From: Lelliottia sp. JS-SCA-14
GTDB lineage: Bacteria; Pseudomonadota; Gammaproteobacteria; Enterobacterales; Enterobacteriaceae
DNA length: 64,000 nt
Direction: 5' to 3'
NCBI RefSeq assembly: GCF_035593345.1
Contig: NZ_CP141606.1
Location: forward strand, 3,968,001-4,032,000
Of this stretch, positions 40,055 through 50,767 are shown in pieces. Numbering within the stretch: the first letter of the stretch is position 1; each line of letters opens with the position of its first letter. The notes beneath the pieces were generated by a model. That model was not told the origin of the DNA. It did not search any database and saw only the letters and a list, made by a program, of their open reading frames with translations. The translations under genes were made by a program, and so were the position numbers.

Positions 40055-41395
40055 TTATTCCCCGGCACCTGTATTAGTCGTTGCCGCTTCCGGCTGGGAA
40101 TGGGCTTTCAACAACAGCCAGCGGCTTAATATTCCATCCAGCCGCTCGTTGATTTGTTTTTCCAGCGTGTCGGTATTCTGGCCCTGCGCCTGCGCGTCCT
40201 GATATTGCGTTAACAGGGATTCTAGTGGGGTTTCCTGGCCTAACCCTCGCTCCGCCTGCCAGACCACGTTTTTGATATACGAAAGCGTCAGCCCCTCTTT
40301 TTCACGTCTCATTACCAGATCGGCAAAAGCGCGTAGATCCTGCCGCGTTTGCAACCAGCCCCTGAGCTGCGGGCTGTTTTGCGCGCGGGTTTTTAACGTC
40401 TCATTCCATCTGGCAGTCGCCTGCTGCTGTTGCTGACTTTCCGGCCATCGGCTATCTGCGGTGCGCATTATCTGCATCCCGATCTCCAGCGGCTGTAGCG
40501 AGGAGGATCCGAGCTGTTGCTCAAGTCTGCGTTGATAACTTCCCAGCTCTGGCGAGGCCAGCCAGACCGTCGCCGCACCCTGCACGCTGTCGTTGACCTG
40601 TGCGAGCACCTGCTGCGTGGGGTACACCTGCCACCACCAAAGTGCAGCAGCAATCGCGACGCTACTGGCCATACCCGCAATAAAGCCTTTGAAAGTACTG
40701 CCCTCTTTCACGCGCTTGCCGTCTGTCAGTCCGCGCACCTGCACCTTCATTTCAGGTAGATCGGGCAGTGGGGGAATGACCTCTGCCGTGGATGGCGCAC
40801 TCTCTGGGGCATAAACCAGCGTTCTGACGGGGTTTTGTGCCGCTGTATCTGCACTGTGCCTGGGCTGTGGCTCGAACTTTTTGCGCGTGTTCTGCACAAA
40901 ATACAGAAGGTTTTCCACACGCGGTTGCCGTTTGAGTTCCACCTGCTGAAGTTTGTCGCAAATAAGCTGCAATGCGCGTTCGGTGCGGTATAGCAGCGAA
41001 AGGTCAGACTCCGAAAAGGCGATTTGCTGACGCAGAATCGTGCCAGTGCGGATGTTGAGCCAGTCCAGCATCTCGGTGCGCGCCGGGCCGCTTTGCGGCC
41101 AAAAGGTCTCCCACTCATGGCTGATCATCGCCGCGAGCAACTCGACGCCTTCGCAGAAACCTGCCAGGCCCTGCGAGCGGGTCCGGGCCAGGGTGTAGTA
41201 AGTTGCGGTATGCAGATCCACCCCATTTGTTTTAAAGATCGACAGCGCCAGCGACTCCACCAGCTTCCAGTTCAGCTCCGGCTGCGACGGATGGTTGGCC
41301 TTGTTAATCTCCTCCCGAATGGCGCTGAACTCCGGCAGATCCCGCGGATCGCTGCCGGTCATGATGGTCTGTGTCAGTGCGTGATTGCTACTCAT
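40055..41395 (-). CDS. TssA-like TagA/VasL type VI protein
   Basis: A 446-residue protein from the ATG at 41395. The N-terminal ImpA-like domain (residues about 10-160, with GSDPRDLPEFSAIREEINKA and LSIFKTNGVDLHTATYYTLA) is followed by a linker, one membrane segment (GFIAGMASSVAIAAALWWW, residues about 237-256) and a C-terminal VasL-type helical domain. TagA proteins of this build are reported to hold the distal end of the contractile sheath at the membrane. It follows the tssM remnant by ten bases. It looks intact, although its upstream partner is not. Confidence 0.82.
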   Translation of the reverse strand: MSSNHALTQTIMTGSDPRDLPEFSAIREEINKANHPSQPELNWKLVESLALSIFKTNGVDLHTATYYTLARTRSQGLAGFCEGVELLAAMISHEWETFWPQSGPARTEMLDWLNIRTGTILRQQIAFSESDLSLLYRTERALQLICDKLQQVELKRQPRVENLLYFVQNTRKKFEPQPRHSADTAAQNPVRTLVYAPESAPSTAEVIPPLPDLPEMKVQVRGLTDGKRVKEGSTFKGFIAGMASSVAIAAALWWWQVYPTQQVLAQVNDSVQGAATVWLASPELGSYQRRLEQQLGSSSLQPLEIGMQIMRTADSRWPESQQQQQATARWNETLKTRAQNSPQLRGWLQTRQDLRAFADLVMRREKEGLTLSYIKNVVWQAERGLGQETPLESLLTQYQDAQAQGQNTDTLEKQINERLDGILSRWLLLKAHSQPEAATTNTGAGE

Positions 41396-41405
41396 CCCTG
41401 CCTCC

Positions 41406-44312
41406 TCAGTACAGCGTGTCCGGCAGCCGGAACTGGCTGAAAAGCCCACCGGCAAACGGGTTGTCTTCCGTATCGGTATGCACCCGGTAAACCATCGCCC
41501 CGCCATCAACGTTGAAACGTACGCTGAATGTGCCGTCCTGAACGCCGGTTAACTGCCCCGCGCCCAGTAGCCTGAACTGTGCCCACGGCCCGCTGAAGCT
41601 GATACTGCGCGGCGAGTTTCCGCTGGTGCCAATCAGCGTCAGCTTACTTTCATTGCCTTCGCGCATATTGTTTGGCCATACCAGGTGCGCGGTGTAGTTG
41701 CGCCCCTGGCTGTAGTCGACTAACTGGCCGTCGAGATTCAGCACGCTCCGGCGTTTGTTGCCCGAAAGCGATACGGTTTCCACCGCAAACTGTGTCCCTA
41801 ACCCATTCTGTTTGCTGAAGAAAATATTGCGGATTTTCTGCGCGGCATCCAGCTGTTGGCGGATGTCCTCGCGAATGATGACCGCATTGTCGCCGTCCTC
41901 CAGGCTAAGATCGTTTTCCATAAACAGGCGAAGGTTCTGCTGATAAAACGTATCCAGCACTCCATCCGGTTTAAAGAAGCGTTCAAACGCATCGAGGGAT
42001 GCATCCTGCCTGGCGTCAGGGGTAAACGGATAGGCATTCGCCAGCTGCTCGTTAAAGGGTTTCACCACGGTGTCACGCCAGTCCATTTCCATATAGTGAA
42101 CGGCTTCCACCATCACCACATGCCAGGCCTGGTCGGCGAGCTTACCCACCCAGCGATTGAGCGGTGCAGGCAGGGTTTTCGCCATCTGACGCGTGGCAAA
42201 AATTGGATCGCTGCTGTTCTGATCCAGCCTGATCTGTACTGCTTTCAGGGCGGATTTCCCCGGTACGGGTGCGTTCTGTATCGCCAGCAGATAACGATGT
42301 AACTCGGTTAACTGCTGATAAACCGCCTGCATCGTGTTTTCTTTATCTTTCTGCACGGCCAGTGCGCTGTTCTCCGGTGCAAATTCATGCCCGAGCCGGG
42401 TCAGCAGGCGATAGTCTGGTTCAGCCAGGGCCTCTTCGCGCGCCGAGTCTGAAAGTTTTTCCGACAGAACGATAGGCTGAGTGTTGTCACGCAGAGCGGT
42501 TAACGCCCGCTGGAGCGGCTGGTCGCCGCTAATCACTTGCTCCAGCGCGCCGGTCAACTGCGCGATGGACTCATAATCGCGGACGTTGAGATTGTCCATC
42601 CCGACTCGCCATGTGGCGGTGTAGTCGCTGAGATATTGCTCGGTGAGCTGACGCTGGATCTCCGTGCGATCGGCATCGCTGTACTTCACGCTGCGGGTCA
42701 GGTTCAGCACCCAACTGTCCATTGCGGTGAGTTCCACCAGTTCATCCCGCTGTTTTACAAAATAATTTTGCAGACCGTAGCGGGTGAGGAACTGAGGGAC
42801 CACCAGTTTGTCATCCTCCGCAGAGGTAAATACCCGTTCAAAGCTCGGCCCGACCTGGTCGCGTAAGTTCAGGTCGGCAGGCAGCACTCCCAGGGCCCGC
42901 GTTTTCAGGCTCTGATAAACACGTTGGTAGACCGGTAATTTGCTGAGTTCTTTCTGAGCGGCAGCCACCGGGCTGTCGTAAGGCATCCAGCGGCTGATGG
43001 CGTCGCCGTCTCCCTCCTCGCGCTCGGCGTGCCAGTCGGTGTGCGCCAGCGCGTAATCGAGATGGGACATCAACTGGGCCTGGATATCACGCTGGCCGTG
43101 GAATTTTTCACTCCAGCGCTTCGCCATGTATTGCTTCACGACTTCATTGTTGCGTCCGCTTTTATCTTCGAGCATGCGAATCACGCGCAAAATAGCGAGT
43201 TTTTCCTCGCTCTCTGGCGGTGCCGCGTTCATATCCTTGACCAGTCCGTTGAGCAAGGATGGGAGATAACGCTGCTCCAGCAGTTGCAGGTAGGTTTGTT
43301 CTACGTACGGCCCGATGCGTCTGCCCTGGTATAACCCCAGATCGGCCAGACGACTGCGATCTCCCCAGTCGCCGTAGGCCAGAGTGGCTTCGCGGACCGG
43401 ATTCAGCAGCGGCAACTGCAGATTGCCGTACTCATCCATGCCCTTCGGTGCCTGAACGGCCATAAAGGCGTTCGCCTGCTTCAACACCTGAATGCCCGAT
43501 GCATAGTTGTCATTGTAATAATGGTGCCATCCGACGGTCAGCAGCACGACGACCATACCCGACGCAACCGAGAAGACCGTCAGGCGACGGCGGGCGTTAG
43601 TTAGCCAGGAATAGCTCTCGCCCGCCAGATTGGGTTCTGCGAGCAGTACCTGAGGAAACAGGTTACGCGTAAAATAGGGAGCCATATCCACCAGCGGCCA
43701 GGCCGCCAGCGGGCTGCTGCCAAGCCCATACTGACGGGCTGCAGACTGCATAAAAATGTCATCCATCTGGCCGCGCTGCAGCGATGACGTGAGATAGACG
43801 CCGCGCAGCATGACGTCCATGTTTTCGCCATCCAGCAGGCCGTTAAGCAGAGCCACCAGCGGCTCCCTGCTGCCCTGCATCTGACGGGCGAAACTGAACA
43901 GAGCACTGCGAGTGTGGTTCTGCGCCAGCATCAGGTCGGGCAGAGCATGGTTCAGCTGCTCGCTCCATGTCTGCCAGAAACTGTTCAGTTCGCCGCGCCA
44001 GTCATCATTCTCGTGGGCGCGACGGGTGAAGGTGACGCCAAGGATGGCGTCACGCCCCTGCTTATCCAGCGACTGAAATAACGCGGAAAATCCGTGCAAC
44101 AAATCGAGCCGGGTCAGCACCACGTAGACGGGTAACTGGCAGTGAAGATGCTGGCGCACGTCCTGTAAACGGCTGCGCAGCATCTGTAGCAGGTACTCGC
44201 GGCGGCGTTTATCAGCCGTCAAAAGATCGGGGAAATCCAGAGTCAGGATGAGACCGTTCAGCGGCTGACGGGCGCGTTTCTGCACCAGCCACTCCAGCAG
44301 ATGCTCCCACAT
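41406..44312 (-). pseudogene. tssM: tssM (IcmF) lacking its 5' end
   Basis: The longest open stretch has 968 residues and matches the TssM/IcmF middle and C-terminal parts: [14 protein letters not shown] at the start, PVYVVLTRLDLLHGF near residue 60, one membrane helix near residue 250, and a C-terminal beta domain. TssM proteins normally have 1,100-1,200 residues, starting with two membrane helices and a GTPase-like domain with Walker A. Here roughly the first 230 residues, including Walker A and the DTAG motif, are gone. Similarity stops at about 44312, where the truncated vgrG begins on the other strand. The shortened protein could not span the inner membrane normally. Confidence 0.85.
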
Positions 44313-44323
44313 CCCCCCTCCCT

Positions 44324-45229
44324 AAACCCAAAGTCGACGGTCCACAGAGCGCCATCGTCACCGGCCCTGCAGGAGAGGAAATCTTCTGCGACGAACATGG
44401 CCGCGTGCGTGTGCAGTTTCACTGGGACAGGTATAACCCGAAAGATGAGAGCAGTTCCTGCTGGGTGCGGGTATCGCAGGCGTGGGCAGGCGCAGGGTTT
44501 GGCAACCTGGCTATCCCGCGCATCAACCAGGAAGTGATTGTCGATTTCCTCAACGGAGACCCGGACCAGCCCATCATTATGGGGCGCACCTATCACGCGG
44601 ATAATACCTCCCCCGGTGGCCTGCCCGGCACCAAAACCCAGATGACTATCCGCTCGAAAACTTACATGGGCAGTGGGTTTAACGAGCTTCGTTTTGAAGA
44701 TGCGACCGGCAAAGAGCAGGTCTACATCCATGCCCAGAAGGACATGGAAACCGAGGTGCTGCATGACCGGAAGACGACGGTAGACCACGATCACACTGAA
44801 ACAGTGAAGAACAATCAGGCGATTACGGTCATCGTCGGTCAGACAGTGAATGTCGGCAGCAAAAAAGAAGGCGGTCACGATCAGAAAGTCACCGTTGCCA
44901 ATGATCAGACCATTACCGTGCAGAACAACCAGACGCTGGATGTCACTGAGAATCGCACGAAAACCGTTGGCGGCGATCAAGAGACCACGATCACCGGGAA
45001 TGATACTGAAACCGTAATCAAGGATCAGCAAATCACCGTGAACAAGAGCTATTCACTCGACGTTACGAACGCCGCCACCGTCCATTCTGCCGAGAAAATC
45101 GAACTGACGTGTGGCGCCAGCTCTATCACGCTGGAGGCTGGAGGGAAGGTCACTATTACCGGGACAGCATTTGAATTTACGGCCAGCGGTCCGGCCACTA
45201 TCAAAGGCAAAGACGTTCTCATTAACTAA
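44324..45229 (+). pseudogene. vgrG: vgrG lacking its 5' end
   Basis: From 44324 the frame reads [20 protein letters not shown] and [19 protein letters not shown]. This is the VgrG gp5-type OB region, followed by the C-terminal spike made of repeated segments such as [17 protein letters not shown]. About 300 residues remain. The N-terminal gp27-like half, some 380 residues, is missing, and no ATG precedes the homologous part. A GTG at 44405 could start a 274-residue fragment, but it could not form the VgrG hub. The 3' end is intact and is followed by the adaptor gene. Confidence 0.87.
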
Positions 45230-45239
45230 GGCGTGAAAA

Positions 45240-46430
45240 ATGGAATTTCGTAATCTGACGCCGTTTTCAGTAATGGAATACGCCATGGATGACCAACATA
45301 ATGAGCGCCATCGTGTCGTTGTCATGAAAACCGGCTTCAAACTTAAGCAGGACGAGAGTGGACAATGGCAGCCACAACTGATGGAAAGTCCTCCATTACC
45401 TTTGTGCGTGGAGGATGAGTTCGTCGGGGAAATGAATAACTCCCCTGTGCTTCGTGAAAGCGACCTTGCCCCCTTTAAACCCGCCTGTGACATCATCATC
45501 AACGGAACCGCTTACACACCGGGCGGCGGCACAATACCAGAAATGACAGTGGGCGTGCTGATGCGTTCACCCACGGATGAAGTCATTCTGGACAAAAAAT
45601 TACGGGTGATGGGTAAACGTTTTTACCAGCGTCAGGCACTCACGGGCCAGTGGAGTGAAACAGAACCCGAGCCGTTCACCTCCCTGCCACTGGATTACCG
45701 CCATGCCTTTGGCGGCGAATGTCGCGTGGTGGCTGACAGTAAGTATGCCAGCCGAATCCCTGAACAATACCGCCTTACCGAGGCCCAGCTCCGCGAACAT
45801 CCTGACCAGGATCACCCGCCACTGGCGCACATCGCCTGCGAAGTGAATCCGCTGGGGCTGGGTTATACGCAGCCGTGGTACCTGAAAGCCTGTGACATTC
45901 ACCAGGTTGAAGCGCCGCGAATTATCGCCACTGACAGCCCGTTCACTCTTGCTCATTTTTTTGCCTGCCTGGGCGGAAAAGCCGACTGGTCTGCGCCTCA
46001 ATTTCAGCCTGCGGGTTTTGGCTGTATCAGCCGAACCTGGTTGCCGCGTCTGCCGCTGGCTGGCACTTATGACCGGGAATGGCTGGAAAACCGCCATCCC
46101 AACCTGCCTGATGATTTCAATTTTAGTTACTGGAACAGCGCACCGGGCAATCAGCAAATTCCCTTTCCTGAACCCAGTTCAACAATCACCCTTCAGGGGC
46201 TGCATCCTGATGGGGACATCACCTTCACGCTGCCCGCAAACCAGGCCGTTATTTTGCTGCGGACGAATACGGGGGCGTTAGCACCCCAGAAAATGTGGGT
46301 CGACACATTAGTCATTGATACCGATGCTCTCACGGTAGCGCTGACATGGCGTTATTTGCTGCCAGCCAATTCGCCAGTACGGGCAATGGAAGCACGCTAC
46401 AGCATGGAAGGAGAATCAATATGGCGCTGA
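45240..46430 (+). CDS. DUF2169 type VI effector adaptor
   Basis: A 396-residue DUF2169 protein; this family is reported as chaperone or adaptor for loading PAAR-domain effectors on VgrG. It starts MEFRNLTPFSVMEYAMDDQH and has PLPLCVEDEFVGEMNNS near residue 50, LDYRHAFGGECRVVADS near residue 155, EVNPLGLGYTQPWY near residue 210, PAGFGCISRTWLPRLPLAG, and the C-terminal WRYLLP. It lies ten bases after the vgrG remnant, and its stop overlaps the start of the rhs gene, so adaptor and effector are coupled. It appears intact. Confidence 0.85.
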   Translation: MEFRNLTPFSVMEYAMDDQHNERHRVVVMKTGFKLKQDESGQWQPQLMESPPLPLCVEDEFVGEMNNSPVLRESDLAPFKPACDIIINGTAYTPGGGTIPEMTVGVLMRSPTDEVILDKKLRVMGKRFYQRQALTGQWSETEPEPFTSLPLDYRHAFGGECRVVADSKYASRIPEQYRLTEAQLREHPDQDHPPLAHIACEVNPLGLGYTQPWYLKACDIHQVEAPRIIATDSPFTLAHFFACLGGKADWSAPQFQPAGFGCISRTWLPRLPLAGTYDREWLENRHPNLPDDFNFSYWNSAPGNQQIPFPEPSSTITLQGLHPDGDITFTLPANQAVILLRTNTGALAPQKMWVDTLVIDTDALTVALTWRYLLPANSPVRAMEARYSMEGESIWR

Positions 46431-49400
46431 ATTATATCGCACGTCAGGATGCGTCGTGGACGGTAGTCAGCACCACGCCGGACGTCTGTAAAACCCCGAT
46501 GGGGCCAGCGACCCCGCCTGTCCCCTATCCGGTTACTGCCGATATGGTGAGTTCAGTGCTGACGGTACCTGACGTGCTGGCTAACGACTGCCCGGTACTG
46601 GTGCTGAATCAGAGCTTTATTCCCAAAACCAAAGGTGATGAACCGGGTGTCGCTAAGGGCATTAAAAGCGGCACCGTGGGTGATATCTGTGAGCCATTGG
46701 AATCTAGCACCACAGTGCATGTCGGAGGAAAACCGGTTCTGCGGCACCTCGATAAGTTCTGGATGAATGCCCGCAATACCACGGGCATTATTTTGGGTCA
46801 GCCTCCTGCCGCCAGCGTGCCAGCCAGTCAGGCCGATCCGGTTGTGGTGCCCGAAACAGCAGAAGAACAAAGCTACACAGACGGCCTGAAAAATCTCTAT
46901 AAAAAACAAGCGGAGTCACAGCCTGACGACGAGCAGGCAAGGGAAGCCTTTAAGGATTTTACGACTGACCATACGCCAGACGGGGTGATGAACAGCCAGC
47001 AAATCGGTGCAATGCTCTATGCGTCCGGTTACTACAACACGACTCCGGAAGCTGCACGGAACGCGGCAGAACAGATTGGGGGGGAGGCTCTCGAGACCTA
47101 TAATGCAGCGGATACCCCTCAAAACAGGGCATTGATGACTGTAGCACAAAGTCTGGTCATGGGCTTTGCGCTAAGAACAGCCGGTAGTGCAACAATGGAC
47201 GGCGCCAATATCAGTGGGAAAATCAAAGTACTGGAAGGCGAAGGAGAAGGTGTTTTCAGCGGCATGTGCACCAAACCCGGTGACCCCGTCGATGCCGGAA
47301 CCGGTGATTTTCTCCAGCATTTCAGCGTCCTTTCCCTGCCCGGTTCACTTCCCCTGTCACTTTCCCGCTTTTATCGCTCAAAGGCAAAAGGCAGCGGTAT
47401 TTTCGGTCCTAAATGGACCGATGAGTGGTCATGCTCACTGACCCTGCACGGTGATAATCTGCACTTCACCGACGCCGAAGGCGTGGTGCTCTATTATCCC
47501 ATTCCGCAGGACGGTATTTTCCGTGATGCAGTGAATGGCCGCCAGGCCCATTACCGACTTTCCGGCAGTCTGCACGACGGGCTGTCACTCTTCGACCGCC
47601 GTTCGCAGCTGACGCAACAGTTTACGCTGACGCAAAATAGCGCCTGTCGGCTCTCCGCCCTGCACGACCGTCACGGCAACCGGGCTGATTTCCTTTACAC
47701 CGACGATTTGCTGACGGCCATCCACCACAGCGACGGCTATAGGCTCGAACTTGACTGGCAACAATCCCGGTTAATGAACATCGACCTCGCAACCCCGCAG
47801 CGCCAGCGCATGGTCACCTGCCAGTACGACGAGCAGGGTTTTCTCGCCGAATGTGAGACCTTCCAGTTTACCCATCTGTGGCATGAGTACTCGCCTGAAG
47901 GCTTTATGACGCGCTGGCGAGACACCGATAAAACCTGTGTCGATATTGGCTATGACGCACAGGGCCGGGCCATCAGCACGCTGTCAACGGAAGGCTACTA
48001 CGATGACCGTTTCGTCTATGACGACGAAGAGCGCTGCACCACTTACCTTGATGCCGAAGGCGGCGAAACCCGCTACTGGTATAACGACGACGGACTCGTC
48101 ACCCGCAGCATCGACCCGCTGGGGCGCGAAGAGCACTCCGTCTGGGACAACACCCAACTTCAGTCCCGCACCGACGCGCTCGGGCGCATCACAAAATATG
48201 ATTACAACCGTGAAGGCGGCATCCGTCAGGTCGCCCTCCCGGGCGGATACAGTCTGTATTACGACTACAACGAAAACGGACAGCTGACCCGCCTGAGAGC
48301 CCCGGGCGACCAGGTGTGGCGGTGGGACTACGACGACAACGGCAGCGTGGTCACTCTCACCGACCCGCAGGGCCGCAAGCAGCAGTTCAGCCACAGCGCA
48401 CAGGGCGACCTGCTGACCCATATGCTGCCCAATGGTGCCACCTGGGTATGGCATCATGATGCCCTGCATCAGGTTCAGGAAACCGTAGCCCCTGATGGCG
48501 GTGTCACTCACACCGAAACCGATTTTCTCGGCCGCCTGCTAAGCGTGAAAGACCCGCTGGGTTTCACCACACAGTTCCGTCACAGTAAAACCCACGCGGG
48601 GCCACAGGGCAGCGTTGAGGAAATCAACCGCCCCGACGGCGTACGCGAGCTGATGCGCCAGAACAGCGAGAAACTGCCGGAGAGCTTCACCGATGGTGAA
48701 GGGAAAATCACCCGATATGAATACGGTGCCTTTGACCTGCTGGCCGCCGTCATCCGCCCGGACGGCGAACGGCTGACATGTCGCTACGACAGGCTCACCC
48801 GTTTAACAGAAATCACCAGTGCAGCAGGCGAGCGCTACAGGCTGGAATACGACAAGGCCGGGCAGCAGACTGCCGAAACCGACTTCACCGGGCGCACGCT
48901 GCGCTATGAATATGATGCCGCTGGCCGCTGTATTCGCACCACTTTCCCTGATGGCACGCATCTCAACCGCCGCTATAACGTGACCGACCAGGTGACGGAT
49001 GAGGAAGTCACGCAGGGCGACAGTGACCGCATCCTCAGCACCACCACCTTCCGCTATGACCCCCTGTGCCGTCTGGTGGAGGCTAAAAATGACGATGCCA
49101 CCGTCACGTATGAGTATGACGACGCCAGCCACCTCATCGCCGAAACCCTGAACGGCAGGCGCACGGAGTACGGCTACGATGAACAACGTGATTTCGTCAC
49201 ACAGCGTACGACCGGCAGCATCACCGAGCGCTTCACCCGTGGTCTGATGGGTGAGCTGAAGGCATGGCAGCTCAACGACCACGCGCAGCTTACCTTTGAA
49301 TATGACCTGCGCGGTCAGGAAACCGTCCGCCGCAGCGACGCCGGGTTCTGTCAGCAACAGGGTTACACGCCCACCGGCATGCTGACGCAGCAGAAAGCCG

Positions 49401-50767
49401 GAGACCACCGCGCCGGACCGCACGAGCGCAATAAAAGTCTGGCGCGGGAATGGCTGTACGACAAAGCGTTCAACATGACGATGATAACGGACTCCCTGCG
49501 CGGTACGGCCTTCAACACCCTGACAGCCAACGACCAGATAAGCCACGCCACCTGGACCGGCAACCGTCACATTCCGATGCGTGAGGAGCGCTTCACATAC
49601 GACAAAAACCTCAACATCACCCGCCGACAGACCTGGGTCAATGAGGTTCTGGAGAGTGAAACCCATCTGCAGCAACGGCATGGCCGGGTGACATCCAGCG
49701 AACACCGGGGCTGGCGTCACTCGACATCCCGCATCAATCCGGATACCGGCAAACCAGAAGAAGGACACTTCGTCCGGGTGGTCAACGCTCACAACATCAC
49801 CTGGAAATACGATGTTAACGGCCGTCTGGTGGAGAAGCTGGTTGATAAAGGCGGCTACCGCCCCCAGCAGTGGCGCTATCGCTGGGACGCCCGGAGCCAG
49901 CTCACGGGCCTCGAAACCCCGGACGGTGAACGCTGGGAATACCGGTACGACCCGTATGGCCGGCGCATCAGCAAACGCTGCACCAGCCACGCTAAACCAG
50001 GGATGGATTTTCACTGGAGCGGCGACCAGCTGACGGAAGAAATCCCGGTCGGTACTAACAGTCAGCCAGACCACGACAACGCCATTCGCTGGATATATGA
50101 GCCCGGTAGTTTCACTCCGTTTGCGCGCCATGAAAAGGGACAGCTGCACTATGCCGTCACGGATATCACCGGGCGTATCCAGGAGCTTCTGACCGAAGAC
50201 GGGACCATTGTCTGGCAAGGCAGACAGCAGCTATGGGGGCGGGAGGAAGGCAGAAATCAGGACAATGCTCCCGCCTGCCGCCTGCGTTTTCCGGGGCAGT
50301 ACGAGGACGAAGAATCAGGGTTGTACTACAACCGTTTCCGGTACTATGATGCGGAGACGGCGCAGTATCTGAGTCCGGACCCGATCGGGCTTTCGGGTGG
50401 AGTGAATCCATACGGGTATGTCAAAAATCCGTTGGGGTGGATAGATCCACTGGGACTAGTTTGTTGTAAGGAGTCATTTGAGCAAGCCATGAATAAAGCG
50501 TTACAATGGCTAGAGGCTAAAGATTTTAAAGCAGAGAGAGTTAATACTGGTAAATTTGGGGCCACTAAAGGAAAAGCTGTAGGGATGACAACTGCAGATG
50601 GAAAAACAGGTTTTAGGGTTGAATATGACGAGAGAAGTGGTGCACATATCAATGTGTTCAGTGGCAAAGAAAAAGGGGAACACTATCAATTTGATGCAAC
50701 TGAACCGACAACGACAAAACATCAAGACCGGTATGATCACCCCACAAAGCCGAGGAGAGGTGAATGA
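46421..50767 (+). CDS. PAAR-like Rhs effector with C-terminal toxin
   Basis: A 1,448-residue Rhs polymorphic toxin from the ATG at 46421, with an aaggagaatc ribosome-binding site. Residues about 10-135 form a DUF4150 PAAR-like tip (CKTPMGPATPPVPYPVTADM). The Rhs cage starts near residue 300 (GDPVDAGTGDFLQHFSVLSL) and continues with many YD-type repeats such as YDYNREGG and YEYDDASHLI. The core ends at DPIGLSGGVNPYGYVKNPLG and IDPLGL. The last 100 residues, from VCCKESFEQA, are AT-rich in coding sequence and form the variable toxin. It contains GFRVEYDERSGAHINVFSGK and may be a nuclease of the small RNase-like class, which is not proven. The stop overlaps the immunity gene (ATGA). Confidence 0.88.
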   Translation: MALNYIARQDASWTVVSTTPDVCKTPMGPATPPVPYPVTADMVSSVLTVPDVLANDCPVLVLNQSFIPKTKGDEPGVAKGIKSGTVGDICEPLESSTTVHVGGKPVLRHLDKFWMNARNTTGIILGQPPAASVPASQADPVVVPETAEEQSYTDGLKNLYKKQAESQPDDEQAREAFKDFTTDHTPDGVMNSQQIGAMLYASGYYNTTPEAARNAAEQIGGEALETYNAADTPQNRALMTVAQSLVMGFALRTAGSATMDGANISGKIKVLEGEGEGVFSGMCTKPGDPVDAGTGDFLQHFSVLSLPGSLPLSLSRFYRSKAKGSGIFGPKWTDEWSCSLTLHGDNLHFTDAEGVVLYYPIPQDGIFRDAVNGRQAHYRLSGSLHDGLSLFDRRSQLTQQFTLTQNSACRLSALHDRHGNRADFLYTDDLLTAIHHSDGYRLELDWQQSRLMNIDLATPQRQRMVTCQYDEQGFLAECETFQFTHLWHEYSPEGFMTRWRDTDKTCVDIGYDAQGRAISTLSTEGYYDDRFVYDDEERCTTYLDAEGGETRYWYNDDGLVTRSIDPLGREEHSVWDNTQLQSRTDALGRITKYDYNREGGIRQVALPGGYSLYYDYNENGQLTRLRAPGDQVWRWDYDDNGSVVTLTDPQGRKQQFSHSAQGDLLTHMLPNGATWVWHHDALHQVQETVAPDGGVTHTETDFLGRLLSVKDPLGFTTQFRHSKTHAGPQGSVEEINRPDGVRELMRQNSEKLPESFTDGEGKITRYEYGAFDLLAAVIRPDGERLTCRYDRLTRLTEITSAAGERYRLEYDKAGQQTAETDFTGRTLRYEYDAAGRCIRTTFPDGTHLNRRYNVTDQVTDEEVTQGDSDRILSTTTFRYDPLCRLVEAKNDDATVTYEYDDASHLIAETLNGRRTEYGYDEQRDFVTQRTTGSITERFTRGLMGELKAWQLNDHAQLTFEYDLRGQETVRRSDAGFCQQQGYTPTGMLTQQKAGDHRAGPHERNKSLAREWLYDKAFNMTMITDSLRGTAFNTLTANDQISHATWTGNRHIPMREERFTYDKNLNITRRQTWVNEVLESETHLQQRHGRVTSSEHRGWRHSTSRINPDTGKPEEGHFVRVVNAHNITWKYDVNGRLVEKLVDKGGYRPQQWRYRWDARSQLTGLETPDGERWEYRYDPYGRRISKRCTSHAKPGMDFHWSGDQLTEEIPVGTNSQPDHDNAIRWIYEPGSFTPFARHEKGQLHYAVTDITGRIQELLTEDGTIVWQGRQQLWGREEGRNQDNAPACRLRFPGQYEDEESGLYYNRFRYYDAETAQYLSPDPIGLSGGVNPYGYVKNPLGWIDPLGLVCCKESFEQAMNKALQWLEAKDFKAERVNTGKFGATKGKAVGMTTADGKTGFRVEYDERSGAHINVFSGKEKGEHYQFDATEPTTTKHQDRYDHPTKPRRGE

